DNA from: Actinomycetes bacterium
Lineage (GTDB): Bacteria > Actinomycetota > Actinomycetes > Nanopelagicales > Nanopelagicaceae
Length of the DNA stretch: 56,768 nucleotides
Assembly: GCA_023252155.1 (NCBI GenBank)
Contig: JAHEXJ010000006.1
Location: 1 to 56,768, forward strand
Direction: 5' to 3'
Both the position numbers and the translations under genes were made by a program. Under the pieces are notes generated by a model. That model made no database searches. It saw only the letters and a list, made by a program, of their open reading frames with translations, and had not been told where the DNA came from. Of this stretch, positions 20,673 through 28,077 are shown piece after piece (the stretch's first letter is position 1; each line of letters starts with the position of its first letter).

Positions 20673-22259
20673 TCAGCTACTTGTGGAAAATGGAATATTA
20701 ACGATGGTCCACGCAGATTTGATATCAACTTCAATGCTCGATCGATTTCCCTCAGTTTTGAGTGCTTTGAGGTCGAACTGCGCACCGCCTGTACCGTGGG
20801 CAAACGAAGCCTGGTTTGAGAAACCGGCTGCTTCAATGGAGATTGTCAGCTTTGATTTCGATGAAATAGGCTTCTTTGGCGTATCCCAAATGCAGTCGTC
20901 TTGATCGAGAAGATTTATAACGTGGAAGGTAAGCCCTGTCTCACCACCGAAGACCCTGATCCAGAGATGTTTAGAAATCGCCTCGTGACTAATTGGGTCA
21001 GCCGATTCAAATTTGATTTCATTATTCACTCCAAAAGCGTTGATGAGTGTGACATCAACTCGCGTCTTGTCGTAGATCAGGTCGCCTGCGGCAACCAGGA
21101 AATCGTAGTATTTTTGAATAGTATTCAATGTAGATTCTGGAGCTACATAGTTGTTTACATAATATGCGTGGTGAAGAATTCGACCGTCGCCTCCTGTGAT
21201 TAGATGTGAAGCACCGCCAGATGTCACACTTGCAAATGCCAACTCAAAGGAAGCAACAGCCTCTGACTCTTCGACACCCTTACCGATGGCACCAAATGGA
21301 TGCAGATAGGCCGAAAGTATTACGGGTTTTGAAGGATCTAGTAGGCGTGCTTTCGTGGCCAGATCAGCCAGATCCCTATATGTGGAATGAGGATCCCATA
21401 CCTCGATATAGGTCGCGTGTTGCGGAGTCTGCGTGGTACTCCATGTTGGATAGTCATTTACGTTATTGAAAATGAGCTTGCAATCAGGAAGCTCTTTCAC
21501 CATCTCGTTTAGCATCGCTGGAAACCTCTCAGCAAGATCTACTGCGACCCCATCGGCCCTAAGTGCGTTCTTTGGCCAACCATATTGATCGAGATGGAAG
21601 GCCGTGAAGCCGAAGTCATGTGCACTCTTTAGTTGTGAAATCATATGCATTAGCCAAGCTGGGTCAGCGGGATCGACTATCCACAAGAAATTATCACCCA
21701 GTGTGTAGGGATTGCCTTCGGTGTCGAATAACCCCGCCTTCTTCCATCGCTCCCATCCTTCGGCATCAACGGCATAAATCGCTGCGTATCCAGATGCCGT
21801 GGCACCTACGTTGAGGTATCCGCGAATCAGCTCCTTGATTTTTTCAGTTGAAATTTGCTGTCCAAGTGGATCTGGATAGTGTGATTCGGACGTTGTTAGA
21901 AATTCATGCTTCCAAGCCCAGTCGTAAAATTGGATCGCAGTTAAGTGAAGTTTCTGTGCCCATTTCACATAGTCTTGGGTTTTCACTAAATCTGAAAATT
22001 CGGCGATGAAGCCGTATCGCATTCTCTCCCAAGGGTTTTGAAGAACTTCGAAAGCCGAACTGATAGTGCTTCCATCGGAGTTAGTCCAACGGAGCGAGTA
22101 AGCCCCTTCAGGGAAGGTCCCTAAATTGAATTCAGCGCCACTTTTTGAATCTGAAATTGGCAAGCCAAGATGAGATACAGATACGGCTCCAGAATCTGGA
22201 GCTATTCCCGTGATCTCCTCTGTTGGAAGATATGAAACCTTGTCGAATATCAGATCCAT
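20673..22259 (-). CDS. GH66 family enzyme (dextranase / cycloisomaltooligosaccharide glucanotransferase type)
   Basis: 528 aa protein with GH66 hallmarks: N-terminal beta domain, catalytic barrel beginning NPWERMRYGFIAEF, the putative nucleophile Asp in FHLDQYGWPK (about residue 225), the acid/base Glu in YIEVWDPHS (about 288), and a C-terminal beta domain. GH66 enzymes are endo-dextranases or cyclise/open alpha-1,6-glucans. Characterised members are usually secreted and longer; this one has no signal peptide and no obvious CBM35 insertion. ATG starts 2 nt after the GH15 stop, so translation is coupled. Confidence 0.85.
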   Translation of the reverse strand: MDLIFDKVSYLPTEEITGIAPDSGAVSVSHLGLPISDSKSGAEFNLGTFPEGAYSLRWTNSDGSTISSAFEVLQNPWERMRYGFIAEFSDLVKTQDYVKWAQKLHLTAIQFYDWAWKHEFLTTSESHYPDPLGQQISTEKIKELIRGYLNVGATASGYAAIYAVDAEGWERWKKAGLFDTEGNPYTLGDNFLWIVDPADPAWLMHMISQLKSAHDFGFTAFHLDQYGWPKNALRADGVAVDLAERFPAMLNEMVKELPDCKLIFNNVNDYPTWSTTQTPQHATYIEVWDPHSTYRDLADLATKARLLDPSKPVILSAYLHPFGAIGKGVEESEAVASFELAFASVTSGGASHLITGGDGRILHHAYYVNNYVAPESTLNTIQKYYDFLVAAGDLIYDKTRVDVTLINAFGVNNEIKFESADPISHEAISKHLWIRVFGGETGLTFHVINLLDQDDCIWDTPKKPISSKSKLTISIEAAGFSNQASFAHGTGGAQFDLKALKTEGNRSSIEVDIKSAWTIVNIPFSTSS

Positions 22260-22261
22260 TG

Positions 22262-23377
22262 CTAGTTCGCTCCTTCGTTAAGCATGAGTAGATACATTGC
22301 GTGTGACCAAAGTAAAGGTGTTGCCACTGGTCCCCATCGTTTGACCCAAGGTGCAACCATCTCTGGGTCCTGAGTGCCTTGAATGCTTTGCTCAGGCAAT
22401 TCCAAAGTTTCGGTGGCTTGGTCAACGATCCATTGTTGGGCGGATTCGAAATCTGCTTCGTTACCCGTAAGTCGGTCATACCAACCAAGCCAACTGGTAA
22501 GAAGTATCCACTCGCCACCACCGAAGTATGTGTCTCCAAGGTAGCGATGAATTCCACCAGTTTGGCCACGCAGATCTGTTCGAATCGCCTCAACTGTCTT
22601 CACGAAGATTGGATTATCCAATTCAACGAGTCCCAGAGGAAGTGCTATCCAGAGCAAGCTCGAATCCACTCGATCGTCGCTAAATCCTTTGCAAAATCTT
22701 CCATCCCTCACAAAGTTGGCAAGTAGAGAATCAAGAACATCATTTGCTTCCTGGATGTATTTTTCCTCGCCCAAAAGTATTCCGGCGCTGTTAAGGCCTG
22801 CAGAGATCGCCGCGACAGTCGACGCGTGCTGCCCGTCTCCGAATTCCTCCCAACAATCAAAGCAGTTAGTCTTCCAGGTGGCGGACAGGTACCTGGCAAC
22901 TAGGTCAACCACTTCCGCATTAAAGTCGGTATTTCCCAATTTTTCGTGGTGTCTTCTTAGTTCGGCAAGCCACAGGCCGTAGCCATCCAACTGATAGTTA
23001 GGCCACGCCGAATTCTCCAACTCACCGAATTTTTCTAGTGCTCCGTCCAATGTATAGCGAGTCGGTAGCATCTCATCCATGTGAGGCAGTTCGCCGTTAT
23101 TAAGGCGGAGTATGAGTGATTCGGCAGCGTCTTTCTGTTCTAAAAGTGTTCGTTCCGCCCATCGATGGAATCTTGTAGCCGAATCAGAATTGCCAACGGA
23201 ATCCATCGCCATGGCGCAATAAGCGCCATCTCTCAACCAAGAAAAGTTGTATGTAGGGAAATTCGGGGATGCGACGTAAGCGCCGGAGGGTGCTTGACCA
23301 GCAAGTATCACCTCAATACTTTTTAAGCCCAGCCCCCCGTCAGCGGTAGTCAAAGGAGTTTCTAAGGGGAAGGCCAT
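22262..23377 (-). CDS. GH15 family glucoamylase/glucodextranase-like enzyme
   Basis: 371 aa, essentially only the (alpha/alpha)6 barrel of GH15. Visible landmarks are NFSWLRDGAY (about residue 48), YQLDGYGLWL (about 130), the general acid in FDCWEEFGDGQHAS (about 175) and the general base in LPEQ (about 333). GH15 exo-enzymes release beta-glucose from chain ends with inversion. The N-terminal beta-sandwich of bacterial glucodextranases is missing and there is no signal peptide, so a cytoplasmic enzyme acting on imported short chains is inferred. Confidence 0.85.
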   Translation of the reverse strand: MAFPLETPLTTADGGLGLKSIEVILAGQAPSGAYVASPNFPTYNFSWLRDGAYCAMAMDSVGNSDSATRFHRWAERTLLEQKDAAESLILRLNNGELPHMDEMLPTRYTLDGALEKFGELENSAWPNYQLDGYGLWLAELRRHHEKLGNTDFNAEVVDLVARYLSATWKTNCFDCWEEFGDGQHASTVAAISAGLNSAGILLGEEKYIQEANDVLDSLLANFVRDGRFCKGFSDDRVDSSLLWIALPLGLVELDNPIFVKTVEAIRTDLRGQTGGIHRYLGDTYFGGGEWILLTSWLGWYDRLTGNEADFESAQQWIVDQATETLELPEQSIQGTQDPEMVAPWVKRWGPVATPLLWSHAMYLLMLNEGAN

Positions 23378-23383
23378 TATTCT

Positions 23384-24229
23384 TTATCCTTTCAAAGCAT
23401 CTGCGGAGAGTCCGCGGATAAACTGTCGTTGAAATAGAGCAAAGACCACAATCACCGGAACAATTGCGATCGTCGAGGCTGCAAAGACGAGTCCCCAATT
23501 TGTCAGGTGCTGTCCTTGAAAAACAGAAATGGCAATTGGGAGAGTTCTCTTATCTGGGTCATTTATTATTGTGAGAGCCCACACGTATTCGTCCCAACAT
23601 GCTAAGAACGTGAAAATACCAACCGTTGCCAGCGCCGGCCTCGAGAGGGGGAGAATCAGTCTCCAGAAGCGTCGAAATGCTCCCGCGCCGTCCATGATCA
23701 TTGCCTCTTCAAGTTCCCACGGAATTTCTTCAAAGAATCCTCGAAGGAGGAATGTATTGAATGCTAAATTCGTGGCAACATAGAAAAGGATGAGCCCGAT
23801 AAGAGAGTTGATGAGATGCAACTGATTTGCGAGCAGGTACTGCGGTATCAGGAGCATCATCCCGGGCACCATTAAACCCACAAGCAGCAACCAGAACATG
23901 ATGTTCTGCCCCTTGAAGTTGAAACGCGCGAAGGCGTAAGCCATCATGGCGGACAAAAGAGCTGCGAAAACTGTCGATATCACAGAGACAAAAACCGAAT
24001 TGGCAAAATAATGGCCGAAGCTATTCGATGTCCAAGCGTCCGTATAGTTGCTCAGAGTTGGATGCTTGGGAATGAATTGTGGCGGAATTTCAAATAGGTA
24101 TAGCTGCGGTTTAAATGAGGTCGCAAATAGATATAGGAACGGAATGATCATTATCGCGGCGCCGACTATGAGCGTCACATAACGCAGCACTCTGAAAGTG
24201 ATCTGCCTCTTCTTACTGCCGACTATCAT
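23384..24229 (-). CDS. Sugar ABC transporter permease (MalG-like, CUT1)
   Basis: 281 aa inner-membrane permease of the CUT1 family with six hydrophobic segments and the cytoplasmic EAA loop (EEAMIMDGAGAFRRFWRLILPL, about residues 185-205) that docks the ATPase. The start overlaps the stop of the first permease by 4 bases (ATGA). No ATPase gene lies in the operon. Confidence 0.93.
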   Translation of the reverse strand: MIVGSKKRQITFRVLRYVTLIVGAAIMIIPFLYLFATSFKPQLYLFEIPPQFIPKHPTLSNYTDAWTSNSFGHYFANSVFVSVISTVFAALLSAMMAYAFARFNFKGQNIMFWLLLVGLMVPGMMLLIPQYLLANQLHLINSLIGLILFYVATNLAFNTFLLRGFFEEIPWELEEAMIMDGAGAFRRFWRLILPLSRPALATVGIFTFLACWDEYVWALTIINDPDKRTLPIAISVFQGQHLTNWGLVFAASTIAIVPVIVVFALFQRQFIRGLSADALKG

Positions 24230-25161
24230 CGGACCACCCTTGTTACGCCGCCTCTAAAGAGGCGCATTTGGACAAACGAAATTCCAAAAACAATGATCGC
24301 GAGCGTGAAGGCAAGGGCCGATCCGTAGCCGAAGTCCAGGAACTGGAAAGCTTGGTGGTACATGTAGCTGAGAACGACCTCTGTTTGTTGCTGTGGGCCG
24401 CCTCCGGTCATGATAAACGCGGACGTGAAGACGTTGAGACTTCCGATCACCAGCATTATCGTGACAAAACTCAGAGTTAAACGTATCGACGGAAGTGTGA
24501 CGCTAAAGAAGGATCGCCACGGGCCAGCACCATCAATGGCGGCGGCTTCTGTTAGCGAATCTGGCACACCCATTAGCGCTGCTAGGAAGATCAACATCGA
24601 CCAGCCAACACCTTTCCAAACTCCCAAGATGCCAATAGTGATCATCGATGGCCAACGTGTGTCGAGCCAACCAATATTGTGGGAGGAAAGATGTAAGAAG
24701 CTGTGAAGAACCCAGTTTACAAATCCAGCATCAGTGCTAAAGAGGAATTTAAAGAGCAAGGAAACAACAACCCAACTGGTAACAACGGGGATATAGAAGA
24801 GCGCTCTGAATAGTCCGCGCCCCGGGATCTTCCTAACGAGGAGCATCGCAACAGCGAGCCCAAATATTATTTGAAGCGGGACTGTAAAGACCATGTAGAC
24901 AGCTGCGTTTTCAAGGGCTCGCCAAAATACGGGGTCATGCATTTCCCGCACATATTGGTGCAAACCAACAAAGGTACTCGGAGATCCTGGAAAGACACCC
25001 CAATTGTAAAAACTTATTTGAAGTGCTCGAAAAATTGGATAGATAATCGTAAGTAAGAAAAGTAAAAAACCGGGTGCCAAAAAGATGTACGGGACAAACC
25101 CCGCTTTGGATGATTTTGACGGCCCGTGAGGAACGTTGGCCAGCACCGAAGTGCTGGCCAA
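24226..25161 (-). CDS. Sugar ABC transporter permease (MalF-like, CUT1)
   Basis: About 311 aa permease partner with the EAA loop (LTEAAAIDGAGPWRSFFSVTLP). The frame is open to TTG 25197, inside the binding-protein gene, but TTG 25161 has AAGGA 9 nt upstream and is preferred; GTG 25146 is another option. All three candidates lie in or just before a perfect 15-bp hairpin (25132-25165), so initiation is probably controlled by RNA structure. No ATG precedes the first membrane segment. Confidence 0.9.
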   Translation of the reverse strand: MASTSVLANVPHGPSKSSKAGFVPYIFLAPGFLLFLLTIIYPIFRALQISFYNWGVFPGSPSTFVGLHQYVREMHDPVFWRALENAAVYMVFTVPLQIIFGLAVAMLLVRKIPGRGLFRALFYIPVVTSWVVVSLLFKFLFSTDAGFVNWVLHSFLHLSSHNIGWLDTRWPSMITIGILGVWKGVGWSMLIFLAALMGVPDSLTEAAAIDGAGPWRSFFSVTLPSIRLTLSFVTIMLVIGSLNVFTSAFIMTGGGPQQQTEVVLSYMYHQAFQFLDFGYGSALAFTLAIIVFGISFVQMRLFRGGVTRVVR

Positions 25162-25165
25162 CGTT
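25132..25165 (-). promoter_or_regulatory. Perfect 15-bp hairpin with UUCG loop between binding-protein and permease genes
   Basis: On the minus strand AACGTTGGCCAGCAC and GTGCTGGCCAACGTT are exact complements around TTCG. C(UUCG)G is an exceptionally stable tetraloop. It begins 12 nt after the binding-protein stop and contains the likely TTG start of the permease. No U-run follows, so it is not a standard terminator. Probable roles are 3'-end protection of the binding-protein mRNA and reduced permease translation. Confidence 0.85.
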
Positions 25166-25177
25166 GAGCGTCCTTTT

Positions 25178-26446
25178 TTACTTGAGTAGTGGCTCAATTT
25201 GCGCCGCTGCCTCGTCCATTGCTGCTTGTGCAGTTACTTTGCCTGACATCGCTGCGGCAACTTCGGTTCCAATGATCGAATCGATCTTTGAATAGTTAGG
25301 AACTGGCGTACGTGCCTTCGCTGTTCCGAGTTGCTTTAGGAAGGTTGCGTAGTAAGGGTGAATTGCTGTTACCTGCTTGCTGAGGGCGCTCAATACCGAG
25401 AGCTGTCCAGCCTTGGTCATAGCAACTTGTGCACTCTTCGAGAGCATGAAGCGGACGAACGCCATCGCGGCCGGCTTGTTCTTGCTCTGTGCGGTGATGT
25501 TTATATCTTCGCCGCCGACAACGCTACTGCTTCCGCCAGCGCCTGCTGGAACGAGAGCCTCAACGGGGTGGAAGTTTGGATATCCGCCGCCCCAGATTGG
25601 GTTCATCCAAGGACCATCCAATGTCATTGCGTAGTTACCCTTTGCAACGCCATCGTAGGTGCTCATTCCACCGGATGCGCCTAGCATTGAATCTGGAATC
25701 GCGCCGGCCTTGTAAAGATCGGCCAGGAACTGGATTGCAGAAACTGTCTTTGCACCGTTGATGTAACCCTTGGCTGTCGTGTTGGTTGAGTTAGTTATTG
25801 CTCCGCCAGCTGACCAGATCCATGGCAAAACGTTCCACCCACCTGTACCGCCATCACCGTAAAGATAAATTCCCTGAGCCTTGAGGAGAGGGGCATCAGC
25901 CAACATGTCAGCGAAGGTCTTTGGAACAGTGGTGATTCCGGCCTTTGCAAATGCATCCATGTTCGCGAACATTACGCGTGTATTGGTATCAAGAGGCAAG
26001 CCGTAGTAGTGGCCACCGTAGTAGTTGGTTGAGAGAGTTCCTGGATAAACGGTCTTGGCCAGCTTGTCGAATCCAGCCATTTTGCCGTCTAGCTGAGCAA
26101 AAACCTTGCCTTGTGCAAACGTTGGAACCCAAGGTAGGTCAGAGCGAACTACGTCAGGAAGGGTATTCGTCATCGCACTTGTCAAGAGCTTCTGATAAAG
26201 ATCATCATGGCTGAAAACGACATGCTTGACGGTGATATTTGGATTTGCCTTTTCGAAAGCAGGAATCAAGGTCTGCTCAAGTGTCGGTGTCTCCGAAGTT
26301 GAATACGAAGTCCAAAATGTGATTGTAACTTTCTTACCGGATGAGGCGTCTGCATTGCTTACGACGCCGAACATTGAAACGAGAGACCCGATTGCAAGCA
26401 GAGCGACTGAACGCTTTGCCCACAAAGATCCTTTGCCTTTGGTCAT
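25178..26446 (-). CDS. Sugar ABC transporter substrate-binding protein
   Basis: 422 aa CUT1-type extracellular binding protein (SBP_bac family): after a Sec signal (about residues 1-36, hydrophobic VALLAIGSLVSMFGVV, likely cleavage after SNADA) comes VTITFWTSYSTSETPTLEQ and typical later blocks such as GLPLDTNTRVMFAN and GNYAMTLDGPWM. No lipobox cysteine is present, unlike most Gram-positive binding proteins. ATG with AGGAG upstream. Substrate inferred from the neighbouring glycosidases: alpha-1,6-linked gluco-oligosaccharides. Confidence 0.92.
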   Translation of the reverse strand: MTKGKGSLWAKRSVALLAIGSLVSMFGVVSNADASSGKKVTITFWTSYSTSETPTLEQTLIPAFEKANPNITVKHVVFSHDDLYQKLLTSAMTNTLPDVVRSDLPWVPTFAQGKVFAQLDGKMAGFDKLAKTVYPGTLSTNYYGGHYYGLPLDTNTRVMFANMDAFAKAGITTVPKTFADMLADAPLLKAQGIYLYGDGGTGGWNVLPWIWSAGGAITNSTNTTAKGYINGAKTVSAIQFLADLYKAGAIPDSMLGASGGMSTYDGVAKGNYAMTLDGPWMNPIWGGGYPNFHPVEALVPAGAGGSSSVVGGEDINITAQSKNKPAAMAFVRFMLSKSAQVAMTKAGQLSVLSALSKQVTAIHPYYATFLKQLGTAKARTPVPNYSKIDSIIGTEVAAAMSGKVTAQAAMDEAAAQIEPLLK

Positions 26447-26463
26447 TGTTGCTCCTGTCAGTT

Positions 26464-26507
26464 AGGTGAGGGTTTTTTTATTTACCACAACTATTTCTTG
26501 CTCACCT
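26464..26507. repeat. 7-bp inverted repeat upstream of the binding-protein gene
   Basis: AGGTGAG (26464-26470) and CTCACCT (26501-26507) flank an A/T-rich stretch containing a run of T. It may be a regulator site or an RNA stem in the leader of the binding-protein gene. A clear promoter was not found; the minus strand carries TAAATA-like sequence here. Confidence 0.35.
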
Positions 26508-26543
26508 CCGACCAAGTTAGTCGGGTAAAAGGTGGCCGAATCG

Positions 26544-26561
26544 GTCTCATGTTCATGAGAC
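26544..26561 (-). terminator. Small hairpin at the end of the ROK gene
   Basis: On the minus strand GTCTCAT-GAAC-ATGAGAC forms a 7-bp stem around the ROK stop codon. The following CCTTTTACC holds only a short T run, so termination would be partial at best. Confidence 0.3.
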
Positions 26562-27758
26562 GTAGCTCTCGGCTTTTGCTGCGATACGCAGTCTGTTTTT
26601 TACTTCTGCAGAACTCGGATTGGTTCGATGGTTTCTGCTGAGTGATGCTTGAAGGACGATCGCCGTGGCACCAAGTGCCCATTTGGCGTCATCCCACGGA
26701 TCTACCTCAATGTCGAACTTGTTCATCGTCGCGACTACATGTGAGGCTAAGGTTTTCTTAAAGTACCTTTCCCAAAGATCCCAGCCCTCTACGCCTTCAC
26801 CGCTGATGAAAATCAATTCGGGGCCAAAGACGTTGATGACATTGGCCAGTGCGATTCCAAGTCGCTCTGCCGGTTCTGTGAAGAGATCCTCGGCGATCTT
26901 TCTATCATTTCGTGCCAAGGTCCAAAGTTCTGACATGGATGTAGATTTTGGAATGTAGCCCGCAGCAACTGCTGCATCATGGATTGCCGGACTGGATGCC
27001 ACAGTCTCCAAACATCCGAATTTGCCACACTCGCATTTAACGCCGCCATTGATGGCGTTCACATGGCCGAATTCACCAGCTCCATATGAGCCCGCATATA
27101 GCTCGCCGTTGACGACGATTCCCATTCCAATACCGCGACCGAGAGTGATTGTTAAAAAGTTGCTGACGTCTCGACCATGGCCGTAAAGACTCTCAGTGAT
27201 TGCAAGGGTATTGACATCGTTTTCCAGAAGGACCGGCGTATTTAACGCGTCTGAGATCCGTTTTCCAACGTTGACGTTATTCCAGCCAAGCATTGCCGAT
27301 TCGGCTGTTCCAGAGTCGACGGGGGAGACCACACCCGGAATTCCGATGCCGATTCCAAGGAGCTGTCCCTTGATTTTTTTGGTCTGCTTCTTCAATAGGG
27401 CGATGAGCTCCTTGATTGCGTCTTCCCCCCTAGAACTGAAAGGTTCCTCAAAGCTCCACAAGATTTCAGATTGAAGGTTGATGCAAACTCCCACAGCGTG
27501 GTTATCGGCGAGTTTCACACCCAGGACCTGACCAGCGTTGGCTACTAGACCCAGCAAGGTGGCCGGCCGACCACCCGTGGATGGAGATTGCTTCACCTCG
27601 GAGATCAAGCCGCGGTCGAATAGGTATTTGGTCGCTTGGGTGAGGGTCGGTCCACTGAGGCCAAGTTCGCGCGCAAGTTGGGCTCGAGAGACAGGTCCAT
27701 TGGTTGCAATGGCTCTCAAGACCTCGTTGGTGCTATCTCGCATGTTCGTATTCCTCAC
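26553..27758 (-). CDS. ROK family transcriptional repressor
   Basis: 401 aa. An N-terminal winged helix (about residues 8-65, VSRAQLARELGLSGPTLTQ) is fused to a ROK sugar-kinase-like domain with the zinc motif CECGKFGCLE (about 240) and glycine-rich phosphate loops. ROK repressors bind operators and release on sugar binding. GTG 27758 has AAGGAG 5 nt upstream; an in-frame ATG at 27743 is an alternative. First gene of the island, reading the same way as the transporter and glycosidase genes, with a repeat operator in its leader. Confidence 0.92.
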   Translation of the reverse strand: MRNTNMRDSTNEVLRAIATNGPVSRAQLARELGLSGPTLTQATKYLFDRGLISEVKQSPSTGGRPATLLGLVANAGQVLGVKLADNHAVGVCINLQSEILWSFEEPFSSRGEDAIKELIALLKKQTKKIKGQLLGIGIGIPGVVSPVDSGTAESAMLGWNNVNVGKRISDALNTPVLLENDVNTLAITESLYGHGRDVSNFLTITLGRGIGMGIVVNGELYAGSYGAGEFGHVNAINGGVKCECGKFGCLETVASSPAIHDAAVAAGYIPKSTSMSELWTLARNDRKIAEDLFTEPAERLGIALANVINVFGPELIFISGEGVEGWDLWERYFKKTLASHVVATMNKFDIEVDPWDDAKWALGATAIVLQASLSRNHRTNPSSAEVKNRLRIAAKAESYVS

Positions 27759-27766
27759 CCCATCTC

Positions 27767-27799
27767 CTTTACTTACTTTCTTTACTTACTTTAGTAAGT
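27767..27799. promoter_or_regulatory. Tandem-repeat / palindromic operator of the ROK gene
   Basis: CTTTACTTACTTT occurs twice in direct tandem (27767-27779, 27780-27792); the second copy forms an inverted repeat ACTTAC-TTTA-GTAAGT (27784-27799). It lies between the predicted transcription start and the ribosome-binding site, where a bound repressor would block transcription. Likely the ROK autoregulatory site (inference). Confidence 0.7.
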
Positions 27800-27809
27800 T
27801 GTGGGGGGA

Positions 27810-27839
27810 ACATTAGATCGCCACCCTGCGAATACGCAA
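27810..27839 (-). promoter_or_regulatory. Promoter of the ROK gene/operon
   Basis: On the minus strand -35 TTGCGT (27839-27834), 18-nt spacer, -10 TAATGT (27815-27810). Transcription would begin near 27803, just before the repeat operator. Confidence 0.6.
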
Positions 27840-27914
27840 GGGTTCGGTCAAACTTTTCATCACGATTTTGTAACGTTTGGAGCCGTCGGCCTTTGCTGGG
27901 CGTGTCGCTTCTAT

Positions 27915-27928
27915 CGAACAGATGTTCG
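27915..27928. promoter_or_regulatory. SOS box (LexA site) of recA
   Basis: CGAACAGATGTTCG matches the actinobacterial LexA operator CGAACNNNNGTTCG exactly. A -10-like TACTCT (27931-27936) lies directly after it. The gap from 27840 to the recA start otherwise shows only a short 6-bp hairpin (GACATC-AAGA-GATGTC, 28034-28049). Confidence 0.88.
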
Positions 27929-28077
27929 GATACTCTTCTTCTACCCAACCAGAGCGGTTTCCACGACGACGGCCCATGAGCCGTATCCCCGTCAGTGGCC
28001 TTCCGTACCTTCTGGACCGTGACCTCGTCGAGAGACATCAAGAGATGTCGGTAGACGTTTAGTTGAAAGGAAAGAAA

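Noticed and set aside
26464-26507. AGGTGAG/CTCACCT as the ROK operator of the transporter genes
   Set aside because: It does not share sequence with the tandem repeat at the ROK promoter, so the same protein is unlikely to bind both.
27801-28022. Possible small gene upstream of recA (a candidate DUF3046)
   Set aside because: The translated sequence does not resemble DUF3046 and spans the SOS box and leader.
28034-28049. GACATC-AAGA-GATGTC hairpin before recA as a terminator or attenuator
   Set aside because: Only six base pairs, no T-run, and no evidence of alternative pairing.
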